Shown here: one piece after another, positions 25,461-34,676 of the stretch
Layout: each line of letters begins with the position of its first letter
Position numbering within the stretch: the stretch's first letter is position 1
NCBI GenBank assembly: GCA_024690865.1
Contig: JAILON010000029.1
Span: 1 to 64,000, forward strand
DNA: 64,000 nt
Direction of reading: 5' to 3'
From: Treponema sp.
GTDB taxonomy: Bacteria; Spirochaetota; Spirochaetia; Treponematales; Treponemataceae
Notes under the pieces: generated by a model
What the model saw: the letters and a program-made list of their open reading frames with translations, nothing else
Told to the model about the DNA's origin: nothing
Database searches by the model: none
Made by a program: the position numbers and the translations under genes

Positions 25461-27419
25461 CTATTTCTCCCTACGCTCTGAGAAGGGGCGGTACTTCACT
25501 CCGCTCCAGGTCATTCCAAGGTGCTGGGAGAACTCCAGCGTATTCAAACGGACACCGTGAACGATAACTGAAAGCAAGTTCAATATCATATTCAGGCCAT
25601 GTCCGAACACCAGCAACACCACGCCGAAAATCACCATAAACAGCTTGCCAAACATCGGACCTGCCATCTGGTTGACGGTCTCGCTGATTGCGGCACCGGC
25701 AAGGGCAACAGCCCACAGGCGGATGTAGGAAACGATATCACTGAACTGGTTCACCACGCCCAGCAACACGGATATGATGTTCTTGACGCTCTCCAGCACC
25801 GACTTTCCGATGCTTCCCTCATAGTTTGCGAAGATGAAGTTCAGGACAAAGCCCACGCCCAGCACGCCAATCGATATGAGGGGGAAATTCGAAGGAAGCA
25901 CAAACCTTCCGCCGAATATCGGGATCGGAATTCCCGTATCGCCAAGCGGATACTTCGTACCGTCCACGACCATGTTCATAACAACATAGAACATACCCCA
26001 TATCATAAAGAGCGAGCCCATATCGCCGAAGAACTTGAGGCTCTTGCGGTCGGCCACCATGCACTTCAAGTGTGCGACGGAAAGCTGAATGAGGGCCAGC
26101 GAGAAACAGAAAATCTTCTGGTTCGTGTTGGCAACATCCGACCCACTCTTTGCTGCCGAGAAGGGAGCAAAGGATATATCCACCAGAGCCTTCGGAAGCT
26201 TCTCCGGCGATATACCGAACCATGAGCAGGTCATAATGCCCCACAGCATGGTACAGCAGCCAAGGAGCGTCACCAAGACGCCCAAGGAACGACCACCCTT
26301 CTTGCTCGTCGCAAGCAAGGCAAGCCCGACAATCGCAATCAGCGCGCCATAACAGGCATCGCCGAAAATCATCGCAAAGAAGATGCAGAAGAAGAACAGG
26401 AACCATCCGGAGATGTCAAACTCGTGGTAGCCGGGCGTGACATCAAGGAAGTCCATCAGCGGGTAGATTATGCTGACGAGCTTGCTGTTCTTCAGCTTCG
26501 TCGGGACAGGATCATCGTCCGCCGGATCCGCGGCGGCATATGCCCAAGAGTTTTCCTTACAGGCCGCCACGAAGTTCGGAAGCAGGGCAACAGGCACATA
26601 GCCAGAAAGCCATGCGAGCTTTGTTCTCGAAATGGAATCAAGCACACCGACTTCTTCAGACTCCGCATTCTCGTCCGACTCTTCACATCCCATACCGGAA
26701 CAGACAGTCTCGAACTCTATATCCGATGCAAGGACCTCTCGGTAAGAGGTCAATGCGGACAAATACTTCTTGTCGTCAAGAAGTTCGCTCTCAATCCGGG
26801 AAATGGTCTGCTTCGCCTTAAGGATATTGTCCCTAAAGGCATCCGAAGACATCTCCAGCATCGGAACGGCATACGCCTCCGCTGGCATAAGGGAAGGACG
26901 TTCGGTAACTTCCTCATCAGAAAGCAGGAGGAAGCGGACAATCTTGCCCACCGCATTGACCTTTACAGTCTTAAGCTCCTTTCCAATCGTTTCATACTTG
27001 TCCTCGGGAATCTCGTACATATATACGAAAATTCCCTCCTTCGCCAAGTCCACAAAGTCAGCAGGATCAACGTTCCCCCACTTCGACAGCCTTTCAAGTT
27101 CATTCGTATCGCGGGCAATAGCCTCGTACAGGGACTTCTTTTCATCGCTCAACGAAACGATCTTGTTTGCAGTCTCAAGGGCAGCATCATTAGTCAAGTC
27201 CAGCTGGTTGACAATCTGCTTCTTGGGAAGCTTTATCTCCTCAAGGATGGATATGGCCTTGTCAGTCGCCACAGCCGCATCCTTGTAAGATGCAAGGAGT
27301 GGCCCCTTGCCCTCCATTTCCTCAAGGTGCACGACCCCGACCTTACGAAGGGCCTTGACAGACTCCTTCCTTGTCGAATCGAGGACGACGATGGAAACCT
27401 TTTTCATCTTTTCTATCAT
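25461..27419 (-). CDS. ntpI: V-type ATP synthase subunit I
   Basis: Large a-subunit-like protein, DISGWFLFFFCIFFAMIFGDACYGALIA, DIVSYIRLWAVALAGAAISETVN. Confidence 0.92.
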   Translation of the reverse strand: MIEKMKKVSIVVLDSTRKESVKALRKVGVVHLEEMEGKGPLLASYKDAAVATDKAISILEEIKLPKKQIVNQLDLTNDAALETANKIVSLSDEKKSLYEAIARDTNELERLSKWGNVDPADFVDLAKEGIFVYMYEIPEDKYETIGKELKTVKVNAVGKIVRFLLLSDEEVTERPSLMPAEAYAVPMLEMSSDAFRDNILKAKQTISRIESELLDDKKYLSALTSYREVLASDIEFETVCSGMGCEESDENAESEEVGVLDSISRTKLAWLSGYVPVALLPNFVAACKENSWAYAAADPADDDPVPTKLKNSKLVSIIYPLMDFLDVTPGYHEFDISGWFLFFFCIFFAMIFGDACYGALIAIVGLALLATSKKGGRSLGVLVTLLGCCTMLWGIMTCSWFGISPEKLPKALVDISFAPFSAAKSGSDVANTNQKIFCFSLALIQLSVAHLKCMVADRKSLKFFGDMGSLFMIWGMFYVVMNMVVDGTKYPLGDTGIPIPIFGGRFVLPSNFPLISIGVLGVGFVLNFIFANYEGSIGKSVLESVKNIISVLLGVVNQFSDIVSYIRLWAVALAGAAISETVNQMAGPMFGKLFMVIFGVVLLVFGHGLNMILNLLSVIVHGVRLNTLEFSQHLGMTWSGVKYRPFSERREK

Positions 27420-28033
27420 GATTCGGCCTCCTCGCCCTTATTCCTCTCGAGCTTCCTCTTGGATATCTTGCTCCTGACAACCGCAGAGACCTGCTCGTCT
27501 CCCAAGAAGATGTTTATCTTCTTGATGTTCGCCTTGGTCTCGGGAATCTTCACCTTCTCAAAAAGGTTGACCCTCTGGGTCGTCACCCTCAGCTCTTTAG
27601 AAAGCAACCTTACCTGCTCATCAAGCACTTCCGCCTGAAGATCCAGCTCAAGGGCCTTCTCCATCCTGTCCGCAGCCAAATCCACCCAAAGGGGCGTGGA
27701 ATACAGGTCGTAATCACCACGACCGAAGTCCGCCCCCTCATAAATAGGTATCTTCACACCAGCAATGTTGCCCCAGCCCTTCTTGATGTTGTTCACCGTC
27801 ACCATTCCAGGCTTGAAGGCTTCTTTCTCGCCGAAAACCGCAATCCACTTCTCGAAGTCGGCCTCAACGGCCTTCTTCTCCGCGCGGACAGCCTTGGCTT
27901 TCTCATCTATCGTGCGAATCTCTGACTGCAGCTGTTGCTTCTTGAGCGTAAGAGTCGGAAGATAGCGGTTATACATCTTAAGCGCATCTTTCTGAGTCTT
28001 AAGCTCATTTTTCGTCAGCTTTATCTTAGGCAT
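27416..28033 (-). CDS. ntpD: V-type ATP synthase subunit D
   Basis: Coiled-coil N- and C-terminal helices, TTQRVNLFEKVKIPETKANIKKINIFLGDEQ signature. Confidence 0.92.
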   Translation of the reverse strand: MPKIKLTKNELKTQKDALKMYNRYLPTLTLKKQQLQSEIRTIDEKAKAVRAEKKAVEADFEKWIAVFGEKEAFKPGMVTVNNIKKGWGNIAGVKIPIYEGADFGRGDYDLYSTPLWVDLAADRMEKALELDLQAEVLDEQVRLLSKELRVTTQRVNLFEKVKIPETKANIKKINIFLGDEQVSAVVRSKISKRKLERNKGEEAES

Positions 28034-28053
28034 TCACAACCCCTGATACTACG

Positions 28054-29352
28054 CTAGTTCTTCGGCCAGAACTCTTCTATGAGATCCGTCTTGAGTCCCG
28101 TCTCCTTCTTGTCGAAGCACTGGGCAAGGATTTTCCATCCGTTGTCAAGGGCATCTTCGAGGGGAACGTTGACGCTGAGGTCCATCATCCTGGCCTCGAA
28201 CAGCTCTCCGTACTTCAAAAGCTTCTCATCCCAAGAGCTCATCGTGAAGCCCATGCTCTTCTTTTCCAAGGTATCCTTGTAAGAAGCGTACAGACGGATC
28301 ATACCGTCCATGAGGGCACGGTGATCCTTGCGGGTCTTTCCGTTGACGTTCTGCTTAAGGCGGGAAAGTGAGCCGAACGGCTCGATGTGACCGCCCTTCA
28401 AGTAGAACTGCCCCTCGGTAATGTATCCCGTGTTGTCGGGAACCGGATGGGTAACGTCATCACCAGGCATCGTCGTGACCGCGAGAACCGTGATGGATCC
28501 CTGATCGGAGAAGTCAACAGCCTTCTCGTAGCGAGAGGCAAGCTGGCTGTAGAGGTCGCCCGGATATCCGCGGTTGGACGGAACCTGCTCCTGAGTAATG
28601 GCGATTTCCTTCATGGAGTCCGCGAAGTTCGTCATGTCGGTCAGAAGGACAAGGACGTCCTTGCCCTGAAGGGCGAACTGCTCGGCGACGGCGAGGGAAA
28701 GATCCGGAATCTTCATACATTCAACCGTCGGGTCGGCGGCCGTATGGATGAACATGACGGTCTTGCTCAAAGCTCCGCCTTCCTCCAAGGTCCTCTTAAA
28801 GTAGAGGTAGTCATCGTACTTCAAGCCCATTCCACCCAGAACGATTACGTCAGCGTCAGCCTGCATCGCTATGCGGGCAAGCAACTGGTTGTAGGGCTCT
28901 CCAGAAATCGAGAAAATCGGTATCTTCTGGCTGATAACCAACGTGTTGAACACGTCAATCATCGGAATGTTCGTACGGAGCATGCGGTTGGGCTGGATGC
29001 GCCGCGCAGGGTTGACGGAAGGTCCACCAATCTGCACAAGGTTGTCCACCAGAGCAGGACCGTGATCACGGGGCTCGGCCGAACCGTTGAAGATGCGGCC
29101 AAGGAGGTTGTCGCTGAAGGAAACGCGCATGTCATGTCCCAAGAAACGGACCTGATCGTTCGTGGCGACACCACGGCCTCCTGCAAAGACCTGCAGGGAA
29201 ACCACGTCTCCGTCAATCTTGTTGACCTCTGCAAGGGACTTTCCGAAACGGGTCGTTATTTCGGCAAGCTCATTGAGCTTCACGCCCTTGGCACGGACAG
29301 TGATAACACTTCCGTTTATGCTTTCAATTCTGCTGTATACTTTGCTCATCAC
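28054..29352 (-). CDS. ntpB: V-type ATP synthase subunit B
   Basis: [58 protein letters not shown]. Confidence 0.96.
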   Translation of the reverse strand: MMSKVYSRIESINGSVITVRAKGVKLNELAEITTRFGKSLAEVNKIDGDVVSLQVFAGGRGVATNDQVRFLGHDMRVSFSDNLLGRIFNGSAEPRDHGPALVDNLVQIGGPSVNPARRIQPNRMLRTNIPMIDVFNTLVISQKIPIFSISGEPYNQLLARIAMQADADVIVLGGMGLKYDDYLYFKRTLEEGGALSKTVMFIHTAADPTVECMKIPDLSLAVAEQFALQGKDVLVLLTDMTNFADSMKEIAITQEQVPSNRGYPGDLYSQLASRYEKAVDFSDQGSITVLAVTTMPGDDVTHPVPDNTGYITEGQFYLKGGHIEPFGSLSRLKQNVNGKTRKDHRALMDGMIRLYASYKDTLEKKSMGFTMSSWDEKLLKYGELFEARMMDLSVNVPLEDALDNGWKILAQCFDKKETGLKTDLIEEFWPKN

Positions 29353-31118
29353 TCACCGTCCTTAATCAAAGCCTTTACCTTGTCAGAAACCACGGCTTCC
29401 TTCTGGGCAAGAACGTCATCTATCTTCTTTTCCTGCGCCTTGAACTCAGGACTCTCAAAGACAGAGTAGTTCATATCGACAAAATTCTGCCGCAAAGTGT
29501 TGAAGAAGTCGCGGGCCTCATCCTTCTCCGCAAGCTTGAACGAAGAGCCGAGTATGGCCAAGATTTTCTTGAACATGTAGCGCTGCCTTTCAACGCTGGA
29601 AGCACCCTCGACCTCATCAAAGCTGTCCTGCTGCATATAGACAGCATCAAGGAATTCGCTCTTGAGGTATATGATGAAGTCTTCGAGCGAAGTTCCCTCT
29701 TCACCGACGACCTTCATCATCTGGTTGACCTCGGATCCCCTCTTGTAGAGGCTGCGGGCATACTCAACCAAATCGCCCTTGATGACTGAGCCGTACTTCG
29801 ACCAAGACTCCAACGGATCGATTGCAGGATAGCGGCGGGCATTTGAACGGTCACGCGAAAGACCATGGAACGCACCAACGACTTTCAACGTAGCCTGGGT
29901 AACAGGCTCCTCAAAGTTACCGCCGGCAGGGGAAACCGTACCACCGATGGTGACCGAACCCTTGCTTCCGTCGCGGAGGCGGACGATTCCAGCACGCTCG
30001 TAGAAGGACGCGATCGTACTCTCAAGGTATGCAGGGAAGGCTTCCTCACCCGGAATCTCCTCCAAGCGACCCGACATCTCGCGCATGGCCTGCGCCCAAC
30101 GGGACGTAGAGTCTGCAAGCAGCAGGACGTTCAAGCCCATCTGGCGGTAGTACTCGGCGAGCGTAACGCCCGTATAAACGGAAGCCTCGCGGGATGCAAC
30201 CGGCATGGAAGACGTGTTACAGATGATAATCGTCCTTTCCATGAGGGAACGGCCCGTACGGGGATCCTTAAGCTCGGGGAACTCGGTAAGGGTCTCGACG
30301 ACCTCACCGGCACGCTCTCCACAAGCCGCGACGATAACGATATCAACGTCCGCATTACGGCTCGTCGTGTGCTGCAAAACCGTCTTTCCGGCACCGAAGG
30401 GGCCAGGAATACAATAGGTTCCACCGCGGGCAACCGGGAAGAATGTATCGATAAGACGGATCTTCGTGAGCATCGGCTCGGACGGAGCCAAGCGCTCTGC
30501 ATAACAGCTGACTGCCCTTTTGACCGGCCAGCGGAAACTCATGCAGATGTCATGGCTCTTTCCCTTTTCATCCACCAGAGTGGCAATAGTATCGTGGATC
30601 TTATAGCTTCCAAACGAGACAATCTTCTTCACCGTGTAGGACCCAAGGAACCCGTAGGGGACCTGAATCTTGTGGGTAAAGGGCCCCTCAGGAACGGTTC
30701 CCACACAGTCGCCGGCAAGGAGCCTGTCCCCCTCATGCGCTACCGGAGTAAACTCCCACAGCTTGTTCTCATTGAGGGCGGAAAGATACACTCCCCTTTC
30801 AAGGAAATAACCTGAATGCTCAGCGAGCAAAGGCAAGGGATTCTGCAATCCGTCATAGACCTGCCCCAAAAGGCCGGGGCCAACTTCCACACTCAGAAGA
30901 TCTCCCGTGAATTCCACGGAACAGTCCGTGGAAATTCCGTTCGTCATCTCATAAATCTGCATCTGGGCGGTATTTCCCCTGACCCGGATAACCTCACCCT
31001 TGAGCTGTGTATCATCAACATTGACATAGCCTACTTCGTTGAGAGAGACCCTACCGTCAAACTCAACAGAGACCATGTTGCCGTTGACTGCAACTACTTT
31101 GCCCTTTGTTTCACTCAT
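29349..31118 (-). CDS. ntpA: V-type ATP synthase subunit A
   Basis: Walker [39 protein letters not shown]. Confidence 0.97.
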   Translation of the reverse strand: MSETKGKVVAVNGNMVSVEFDGRVSLNEVGYVNVDDTQLKGEVIRVRGNTAQMQIYEMTNGISTDCSVEFTGDLLSVEVGPGLLGQVYDGLQNPLPLLAEHSGYFLERGVYLSALNENKLWEFTPVAHEGDRLLAGDCVGTVPEGPFTHKIQVPYGFLGSYTVKKIVSFGSYKIHDTIATLVDEKGKSHDICMSFRWPVKRAVSCYAERLAPSEPMLTKIRLIDTFFPVARGGTYCIPGPFGAGKTVLQHTTSRNADVDIVIVAACGERAGEVVETLTEFPELKDPRTGRSLMERTIIICNTSSMPVASREASVYTGVTLAEYYRQMGLNVLLLADSTSRWAQAMREMSGRLEEIPGEEAFPAYLESTIASFYERAGIVRLRDGSKGSVTIGGTVSPAGGNFEEPVTQATLKVVGAFHGLSRDRSNARRYPAIDPLESWSKYGSVIKGDLVEYARSLYKRGSEVNQMMKVVGEEGTSLEDFIIYLKSEFLDAVYMQQDSFDEVEGASSVERQRYMFKKILAILGSSFKLAEKDEARDFFNTLRQNFVDMNYSVFESPEFKAQEKKIDDVLAQKEAVVSDKVKALIKDGE

Positions 31119-31660
31119 TTATTTTCTCCAAGAATATCATCATATATCTTATGATAAGAAGCCAAACCTTCATCGCGGTTGAATTTCTTCATCCTCTCGG
31201 TAAGCATCAGGCGCAGGCCATAGCTGAACACGCTGTCCACCGTAAAGTAGTCAAGCGGAGAAATCTTGTCCAGAACCTGAAGCCTGTACTCGTTGAGAAA
31301 CTGCTCTGCGCTCAGCGGGCTGTCCATGCCCGTTGCCGTACGTGCGGCCTGGACCACCTCGCCGTCCGATACAGAAGGAATGTCTTTCGCTTCCTTCTTC
31401 ATCTTCAGCGCACGCAGCCCCGCCAGCGCGAACCTAAGGTCCCTCTCCTTCTTGTACCATGCGTCAAGAAATGGCGAACCAGTCGGCTTGTCCTCCACAG
31501 GCGGTTCCAAAGAAAGTGTCCCGGCGATCCTCGCATACTTTTCAGACATGAAACGCTGGCACAGGTCACGGAAATACTCTGTAGAAATTGGAAGCTTCGC
31601 ACCGCTGTCGTCAGTCTTTATTGCAGGGAGCTGGGATACCAAATAATACAGATGTTCCAC
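31115..31660 (-). CDS. DUF2764-type V-ATPase-associated protein
   Basis: YYLVSQLPAIKTDD N-term; conserved position between V-ATPase E and A genes. Confidence 0.65.
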   Translation of the reverse strand: MEHLYYLVSQLPAIKTDDSGAKLPISTEYFRDLCQRFMSEKYARIAGTLSLEPPVEDKPTGSPFLDAWYKKERDLRFALAGLRALKMKKEAKDIPSVSDGEVVQAARTATGMDSPLSAEQFLNEYRLQVLDKISPLDYFTVDSVFSYGLRLMLTERMKKFNRDEGLASYHKIYDDILGENK

Positions 31661-32412
31661 TATTTCCTCGTCCTCTTTGCACCAGCGGAAGAAGTCCTCC
31701 TCGTAGCAGTCCTTCTCGTCCTTGAGACTTTGTCCTCAGAGTCAAAGTCCTCTTCCTCGTCGTCGTCATCCCCGTCATCCGGGATTACCTCCGGCTCGAT
31801 TCCCGCGGCAGCCCTCTTCATAAGTTCAGTCGTCTTTGGATTCAAATAGGCACTAAACAGAGATGCAACTTCCTCAGCACTGAAATCATAGAAGGCATTT
31901 CCCTTGCGGCTTCCAATTCTAAAGCCTCCCGACAACGAATCATCGGCCTTCAGCTCAAGTCCCTTGGAAATCTTGGCCTTAAGGGCCGTCTTCAGGCTTG
32001 AATCAAGGGCTTTCAAATCCTTGGAAGGAAGCAGCACCGTCAAGTCATCAGCATCAGGATTTGCCGCCCAAGCCTTCACAGTATCGGGAATCAACTTCTT
32101 GAGCAAATCCTTATCATACGCTTTTTCCGTCTCGCTCGCAACGATGGCGGAAAGCTCCTTCTTAATCCCGTCGCGGAAAGAGATTATGAGGTTGCGTCCA
32201 GCCTGAGTGATTGCCTCCTCGCTTGCTTTTTCCATACGGGCAGTTTCGGCCTTGGCATTGCGGATGATGCCCTCGGCCTTCTCTTCAGCTTCCTTAACGA
32301 TTGCAGCAGCCTTCTTTTCAGCTTCGTCAATAATCTTTCCTGCCGAAGCCGTAGCACTTTCTACACCGTCCTTTCTAATCTTTCCGATTAGTTCCTGTAA
32401 CTGAACGTCCAT
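31660..32412 (-). CDS. ntpE: V-type ATP synthase subunit E with acidic/basic C-terminal extension
   Basis: MDVQLQELIGKIRKDGVESATASAGKIIDEAEKKAAAIVKEAEEKAEGI peripheral-stalk helix; position in operon. Confidence 0.82.
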   Translation of the reverse strand: MDVQLQELIGKIRKDGVESATASAGKIIDEAEKKAAAIVKEAEEKAEGIIRNAKAETARMEKASEEAITQAGRNLIISFRDGIKKELSAIVASETEKAYDKDLLKKLIPDTVKAWAANPDADDLTVLLPSKDLKALDSSLKTALKAKISKGLELKADDSLSGGFRIGSRKGNAFYDFSAEEVASLFSAYLNPKTTELMKRAAAGIEPEVIPDDGDDDDEEEDFDSEDKVSRTRRTATRRTSSAGAKRTRK

Positions 32413-32450
32413 TCTAACCTCTCTTATTGATTGGATTTTGCAAATTAGAC

Positions 32451-33509
32451 TCAAAACATAAATGAATACTGCGTCACATGCCGATAGGTCTCTCCCGGTC
32501 GCAAGATGGAGTTCGGGAAAGAATCCTTGTTTGGCGCATCAGGATAATCCTGAGTTTCCAGACAGACGGCACTATGGCACTGATATACCGCACCATCTTT
32601 TCCATTTATGTTATTGAGGAAATTACCCGTATAAAGTTGGATGCCCGGCTGAGTCCCCCTGACGGTCATCTTGCGGGCCCCGTCATCGCTTTCCAACACA
32701 GCAATCGTCTTCAGCGAACCGTCCCCAGCAAATCCGTCAACGCAGTAACAGTTGTCATAACCACTACCGACCTTGGCGATGTCCTTGCCCAAAGCCTTCG
32801 AGGACGTAAAATCATAGGGCGTCCCCGCAACATCTATCAACTTTCCAGTAGGAATAAGGTTCTTATCGACCTCCAGGTACTTGGAGCAGTTCATCTGAAT
32901 CTTGTGCCCCTCGATGGAACCGGAAGAATGCCCGTTGAGGTTGAAATACGAGTGGTTGGTCATGTTGAACGGAGTCGCCTTGTCGCAAGTTGCCTTATAG
33001 ACGATCGTCAAATCATTCCGCTCGTTCAGCATGTAGCTGACGCTCACCTTCGCATTCCCAGGGAAGCCCTGCTCGCCATCGGGGCTCTTGCGGGTCAGCT
33101 TGATGCCGATGCCATACTCGTTGGCAATGCGCTTCGCCTTCCAGATCTTCTTGTCCCACCGCGAGAATCCCCCATGGAGGGTGTTCACGCTGTTATCGTT
33201 CTTGTCCAGCTCATACGTAACGCCATCGATAGTGAAGGATGCCCCTCCTATCCTGTTCGCAAAGCGTCCGACGACGGCACCGAAGGTTTCATGGTTAGAA
33301 ACCCAGCCACCCAACGTAGAGCACCCCAAGGCGACATCCAGATGCCTGTTATGCTGCTTGTCGGGAATGACGATACTAGTAATGATACACCCATAGTCGC
33401 AGATGGAAACACTCATTTTTCCATTGCTCAGTGTATATAGGTGAACCTTCGTCCCGTCGGACAAAAGACCGAAACGGTTTTTCTCGATTTTCAAACCTTT
33501 AGTCAACAT
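32451..33509 (-). CDS. galM: Aldose 1-epimerase (galactose mutarotase)
   Basis: GAVVGRFANRI, LHGGFSRWDKKIWKA, MTNHSYFNLNGHSSGSIEGH, AVCLETQDYPDAPN. Confidence 0.95.
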   Translation of the reverse strand: MLTKGLKIEKNRFGLLSDGTKVHLYTLSNGKMSVSICDYGCIITSIVIPDKQHNRHLDVALGCSTLGGWVSNHETFGAVVGRFANRIGGASFTIDGVTYELDKNDNSVNTLHGGFSRWDKKIWKAKRIANEYGIGIKLTRKSPDGEQGFPGNAKVSVSYMLNERNDLTIVYKATCDKATPFNMTNHSYFNLNGHSSGSIEGHKIQMNCSKYLEVDKNLIPTGKLIDVAGTPYDFTSSKALGKDIAKVGSGYDNCYCVDGFAGDGSLKTIAVLESDDGARKMTVRGTQPGIQLYTGNFLNNINGKDGAVYQCHSAVCLETQDYPDAPNKDSFPNSILRPGETYRHVTQYSFMF

Positions 33510-33533
33510 AAGTAATTTAATTATATCCTATTC

Positions 33534-34256
33534 TCACGAAATTTCAATAGTAATTTTTACTTCTTGTACACTTCTTCCTGTTTTATGGGCAATTTCATCG
33601 ACAGAGTAGCCCAAGGCCCTCATCTCCAGCACCTGCTGGCGGAAACTCTTCTTTATTTCTATGGGTTTCTCTGGCTTTATGAATTCGGGAATCTCAACCT
33701 TCCGGGAAGGCTCCGGAGGGGCAGCTTTCACCGCATCGGCAAACCTCAGCTGCTCCTTCATGTAGCTGCCCAAGGGTGAATACGACTTGTTCAACGTATC
33801 ATACGGGGGAAGTTCAGCGGAAGCTTCCTTCTTTGGCTCCGAAACCGTTGGCTCCGAACGCGCAGGCGCCTCCACAGGAACCGGCGCTCCGTCAGCCAAA
33901 CCGGCCTCCTGCCCATGCGCACCGCCTTCATCCGACCGTAAAGAAGAATACAGCAGCTCCTCAGCGGCCTTCACCGATGAAAGCTTGTCCATCTCTCCAT
34001 ACAGCAAGGCAATACGCTCTTCCACCCTGTTGCAAAGCATCTGAACTTCGGAAGAAGCGGACTTGGCCTGTTCAATCTGATTCTGAATAAGGCGGATATT
34101 TCGGTCTGAAGCGCTGTTTATCTGGAGAAGAAGCCCCTCCAGTTCCTTCCTCGCATCCTTCATGACCCCTTCGGGCGAAAGCTTCTTCTTCAACCAGAGA
34201 GAGAGCAGGATCCACAGCAGGACATTCCCGGCTAGCAGCAGGACTTCAACAAGCAT
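33534..34256 (-). CDS. SwrB/DUF6115-like membrane-anchored coiled-coil protein with C-terminal HTH-like segment
   Basis: N-terminal TM (LLLAGNVLLWILLSLWL), helical middle, C-terminal VLEMRALGYSVDEIAHKTGRSVQEVKITIEI; sigma-28 gene neighbourhood. Confidence 0.5.
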   Translation of the reverse strand: MLVEVLLLAGNVLLWILLSLWLKKKLSPEGVMKDARKELEGLLLQINSASDRNIRLIQNQIEQAKSASSEVQMLCNRVEERIALLYGEMDKLSSVKAAEELLYSSLRSDEGGAHGQEAGLADGAPVPVEAPARSEPTVSEPKKEASAELPPYDTLNKSYSPLGSYMKEQLRFADAVKAAPPEPSRKVEIPEFIKPEKPIEIKKSFRQQVLEMRALGYSVDEIAHKTGRSVQEVKITIEIS

Positions 34257-34274
34257 AAGCTCTTTATAGCAGTT

Positions 34275-34613
34275 TTATCCGATTATGTCGATTAGCTGGC
34301 CAAGATCCGGCTCGGAAATTTCCTCCTGGGGGACGACCTCTTCCTCTTTCCCCCCATTTTCTTTCCGCCGCCGTTCTCCAGCGGCGTAGCCAAAGGAACC
34401 TCCGCCTTCAAGGTTGTTCTTTATATTTCCAGACTGGGTTTCATCACGGGCGACATTCTGTACGGTCTTGGACTTCTCAAGGTTTTCCGAAGCAACCTTG
34501 TCCCGTCCCTGCTGGTTTGCAGCCTGAACCAGCTGGTTCTGAGAGGCATTGAATTTTGAAACGTTGTCCATCTGGGAATAGACGACAGACAGGTCGATAG
34601 GTTGTATGCCCAT
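34275..34613 (-). CDS. Hypothetical protein (flagellar operon)
   Basis: Good SD (ggagg) before MGIQPIDLSVVYSQM; no recognised domain. Confidence 0.65.
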   Translation of the reverse strand: MGIQPIDLSVVYSQMDNVSKFNASQNQLVQAANQQGRDKVASENLEKSKTVQNVARDETQSGNIKNNLEGGGSFGYAAGERRRKENGGKEEEVVPQEEISEPDLGQLIDIIG

Positions 34614-34649
34614 AAAAACCTCCATGTTTTACGGAAGGACATACACCAG

Positions 34650-34671
34650 GAGGACACATCCTTGTGTCCTC
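34650..34671 (-). repeat. Intercistronic stem-loop GAGGACAC-N6-GTGTCCTC
   Basis: Perfect 8-bp stem just after the fapA stop codon. Confidence 0.75.
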
Positions 34672-34676
34672 ACGCA

